Assembly (NCBI RefSeq): GCF_900157365.1
Contig: NZ_FUEZ01000003.1
Location: 372,001-436,000, forward strand
DNA from: Mycobacterium numidiamassiliense
GTDB lineage: Bacteria; Actinomycetota; Actinomycetes; Mycobacteriales; Mycobacteriaceae
DNA: 64,000 nt
Direction: 5' to 3'
The position numbers were made by a program, and so were the translations under genes. Positions 63,015 to 64,000 of this stretch are shown here, one piece after another (the first letter of the stretch is position 1; each line of letters begins with the position of its first letter). Under the pieces are notes generated by a model. It saw only the letters and a list, made by a program, of their open reading frames with translations. It searched no databases and was not told the origin of the DNA.

Positions 63015-64000
63015 CGAGTGCGGCCAAGACCGAAGCCGGCGACGAGGTACGTCCGCCGGACATGGTGACCCTGACGATCGACGGAGCCGAAATCAGCGTC
63101 CCCAAGGGAACTCTGGTGATTCGCGCAGCCGAATTGATGGGCATCCAGATCCCGCGGTTCTGCGACCACCCGCTGCTGGATCCGGTCGGCGCATGCCGGC
63201 AGTGCCTGGTCGAGGTCGAGGGGCAGCGCAAACCACTGGCGTCGTGTACCACCGTCGCGACCGACGACATGGTGGTGCGCACCCAACTCACCTCGGAGGC
63301 CGCCGACAAGGCCCAGCACGGCGTGATGGAGCTGCTGCTGATCAACCATCCGCTGGACTGCCCGATGTGCGACAAGGGCGGCGAATGCCCACTGCAAAAC
63401 CAGGCAATGTCCAACGGCCGCACCGACTCTCGCTTCGAAGACGTCAAACGCACCTTCGCCAAGCCGATCAACATCTCCTCGCAGGTGCTGCTCGACCGGG
63501 AGCGCTGCATCTTGTGCGCCCGCTGCACGCGGTTCTCCGAGCAGATCGCCGGTGACCCGTTTATCGACATGCAAGAGCGGGGCGCCCTGCAGCAGGTCGG
63601 GATTTACGCCAACGAGCCGTTCGAGTCCTACTTCTCCGGCAACACCGTGCAGATCTGCCCGGTGGGTGCGCTGACCGGGTCCGCGTACCGCTTCCGGGCC
63701 CGCCCATTCGACTTGGTCTCCAGCCCCAGCGTCTGCGAGCACTGCGCGGGTGGATGCGCCGAGCGCACCGACCACCGTCGTGGCAAGGTGCTGCGCCGGC
63801 TCGCCGGTGACGACCCCGAAGTCAACGAAGAGTGGAACTGCGACAAGGGCCGGTGGGCTTTCCGGTACACGACCCAGCCCGACGTGATCACCACTCCCCT
63901 GATCCGGGACGCCGATGGCGAGCTGGCTCCCGCGTCGTGGTCGCACGCGATCGCCATCGCGATTGCGGGCCTCGAGAAGGCCCGCGGACGAACCGGGGTG
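63011..64000 (+). CDS. nuoG: NADH dehydrogenase I subunit G, 3' end outside the window
   Basis: The first 330 residues of the 75 kDa iron-sulphur subunit; the gene runs off the right edge. The N-terminal [2Fe-2S] ferredoxin fold has [12 protein letters not shown] near 60 and [27 protein letters not shown] near 113 binds a [4Fe-4S] cluster, [16 protein letters not shown] near 165 another. The molybdopterin oxidoreductase-like domain starts near 225. The ATG overlaps the nuoF stop (ATGA). Confidence 0.95.
   Translation, partial: MTSAAKTEAGDEVRPPDMVTLTIDGAEISVPKGTLVIRAAELMGIQIPRFCDHPLLDPVGACRQCLVEVEGQRKPLASCTTVATDDMVVRTQLTSEAADKAQHGVMELLLINHPLDCPMCDKGGECPLQNQAMSNGRTDSRFEDVKRTFAKPINISSQVLLDRERCILCARCTRFSEQIAGDPFIDMQERGALQQVGIYANEPFESYFSGNTVQICPVGALTGSAYRFRARPFDLVSSPSVCEHCAGGCAERTDHRRGKVLRRLAGDDPEVNEEWNCDKGRWAFRYTTQPDVITTPLIRDADGELAPASWSHAIAIAIAGLEKARGRTGV

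Overview
The window is chromosomal DNA from a high-GC mycobacterium outside the M. tuberculosis complex. It carries a mycobacterial tmRNA, mce genes, PPE proteins, FprA, FadE23/FadE24 and a type I NADH dehydrogenase operon. From the tmRNA gene rightward (31.1 to 64 kb) the order largely follows M. tuberculosis Rv3099c to Rv3151 as I recall it: ssrA, MDMPI protein, smpB, ftsX, ftsE, Rv3103c-like, MscS-like, prfB, fprA, then a jump to PPE50/51-like genes, hisN, fadE24, fadE23, fadB4, a Rv3143-like regulator and nuoA-G (nuoG runs off the end). A catabolic operon absent from M. tuberculosis at this point (48.5 to 57.1 kb: homogentisate dioxygenase-like, hydrolase, CoA transferase, HMG-CoA lyase-like, TetR, acyl-CoA dehydrogenase, phosphotransferase, DUF6285, SnoaL, YceI) lies between fadB4 and the regulator.

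The left half (0 to 31 kb) is accessory DNA stacked on the 3' end of ssrA. The last 20 bases of tmRNA recur, all in the same orientation, near 426, 12536, 13205 and 25505. Three of these copies (426, 12536, 25505) continue into the same roughly 130-bp arm, which ends in the palindrome TTGACGGCGTCAA at an almost constant distance (118 to 119 nt). Two copies (12536, 13205) keep versions of the tmRNA terminator. I read this as tandem integration of related elements at ssrA. No integrase is visible.

Cargo from left to right: (1) a small secreted protein, a relic of a type VII toxin N-terminus, two secreted proteins, a TetR gene, twin operators, an alpha/beta hydrolase and a complete mceABCDEF operon without yrbE genes; (2) a second copy of the small secreted protein; (3) a serine hydrolase, two SAM methyltransferases, a glycosyltransferase fused to a LytM-like domain, a sugar epimerase, an MFS protein with two cyclic-nucleotide domains, and a three-gene module that looks like an immunity protein, an EspC-like partner and a type VII-secreted toxin whose C-terminus is shifted by a 26-bp tandem duplication; (4) a cytochrome P450/SDR/TetR cluster whose three divergent promoter regions share operator-like palindromes resembling CTGTACGnnCGTACAG.

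The best candidates for something undescribed are the ssrA integration array with its orphan mce operon, and the toxin/immunity module with its repeat-shifted toxin.
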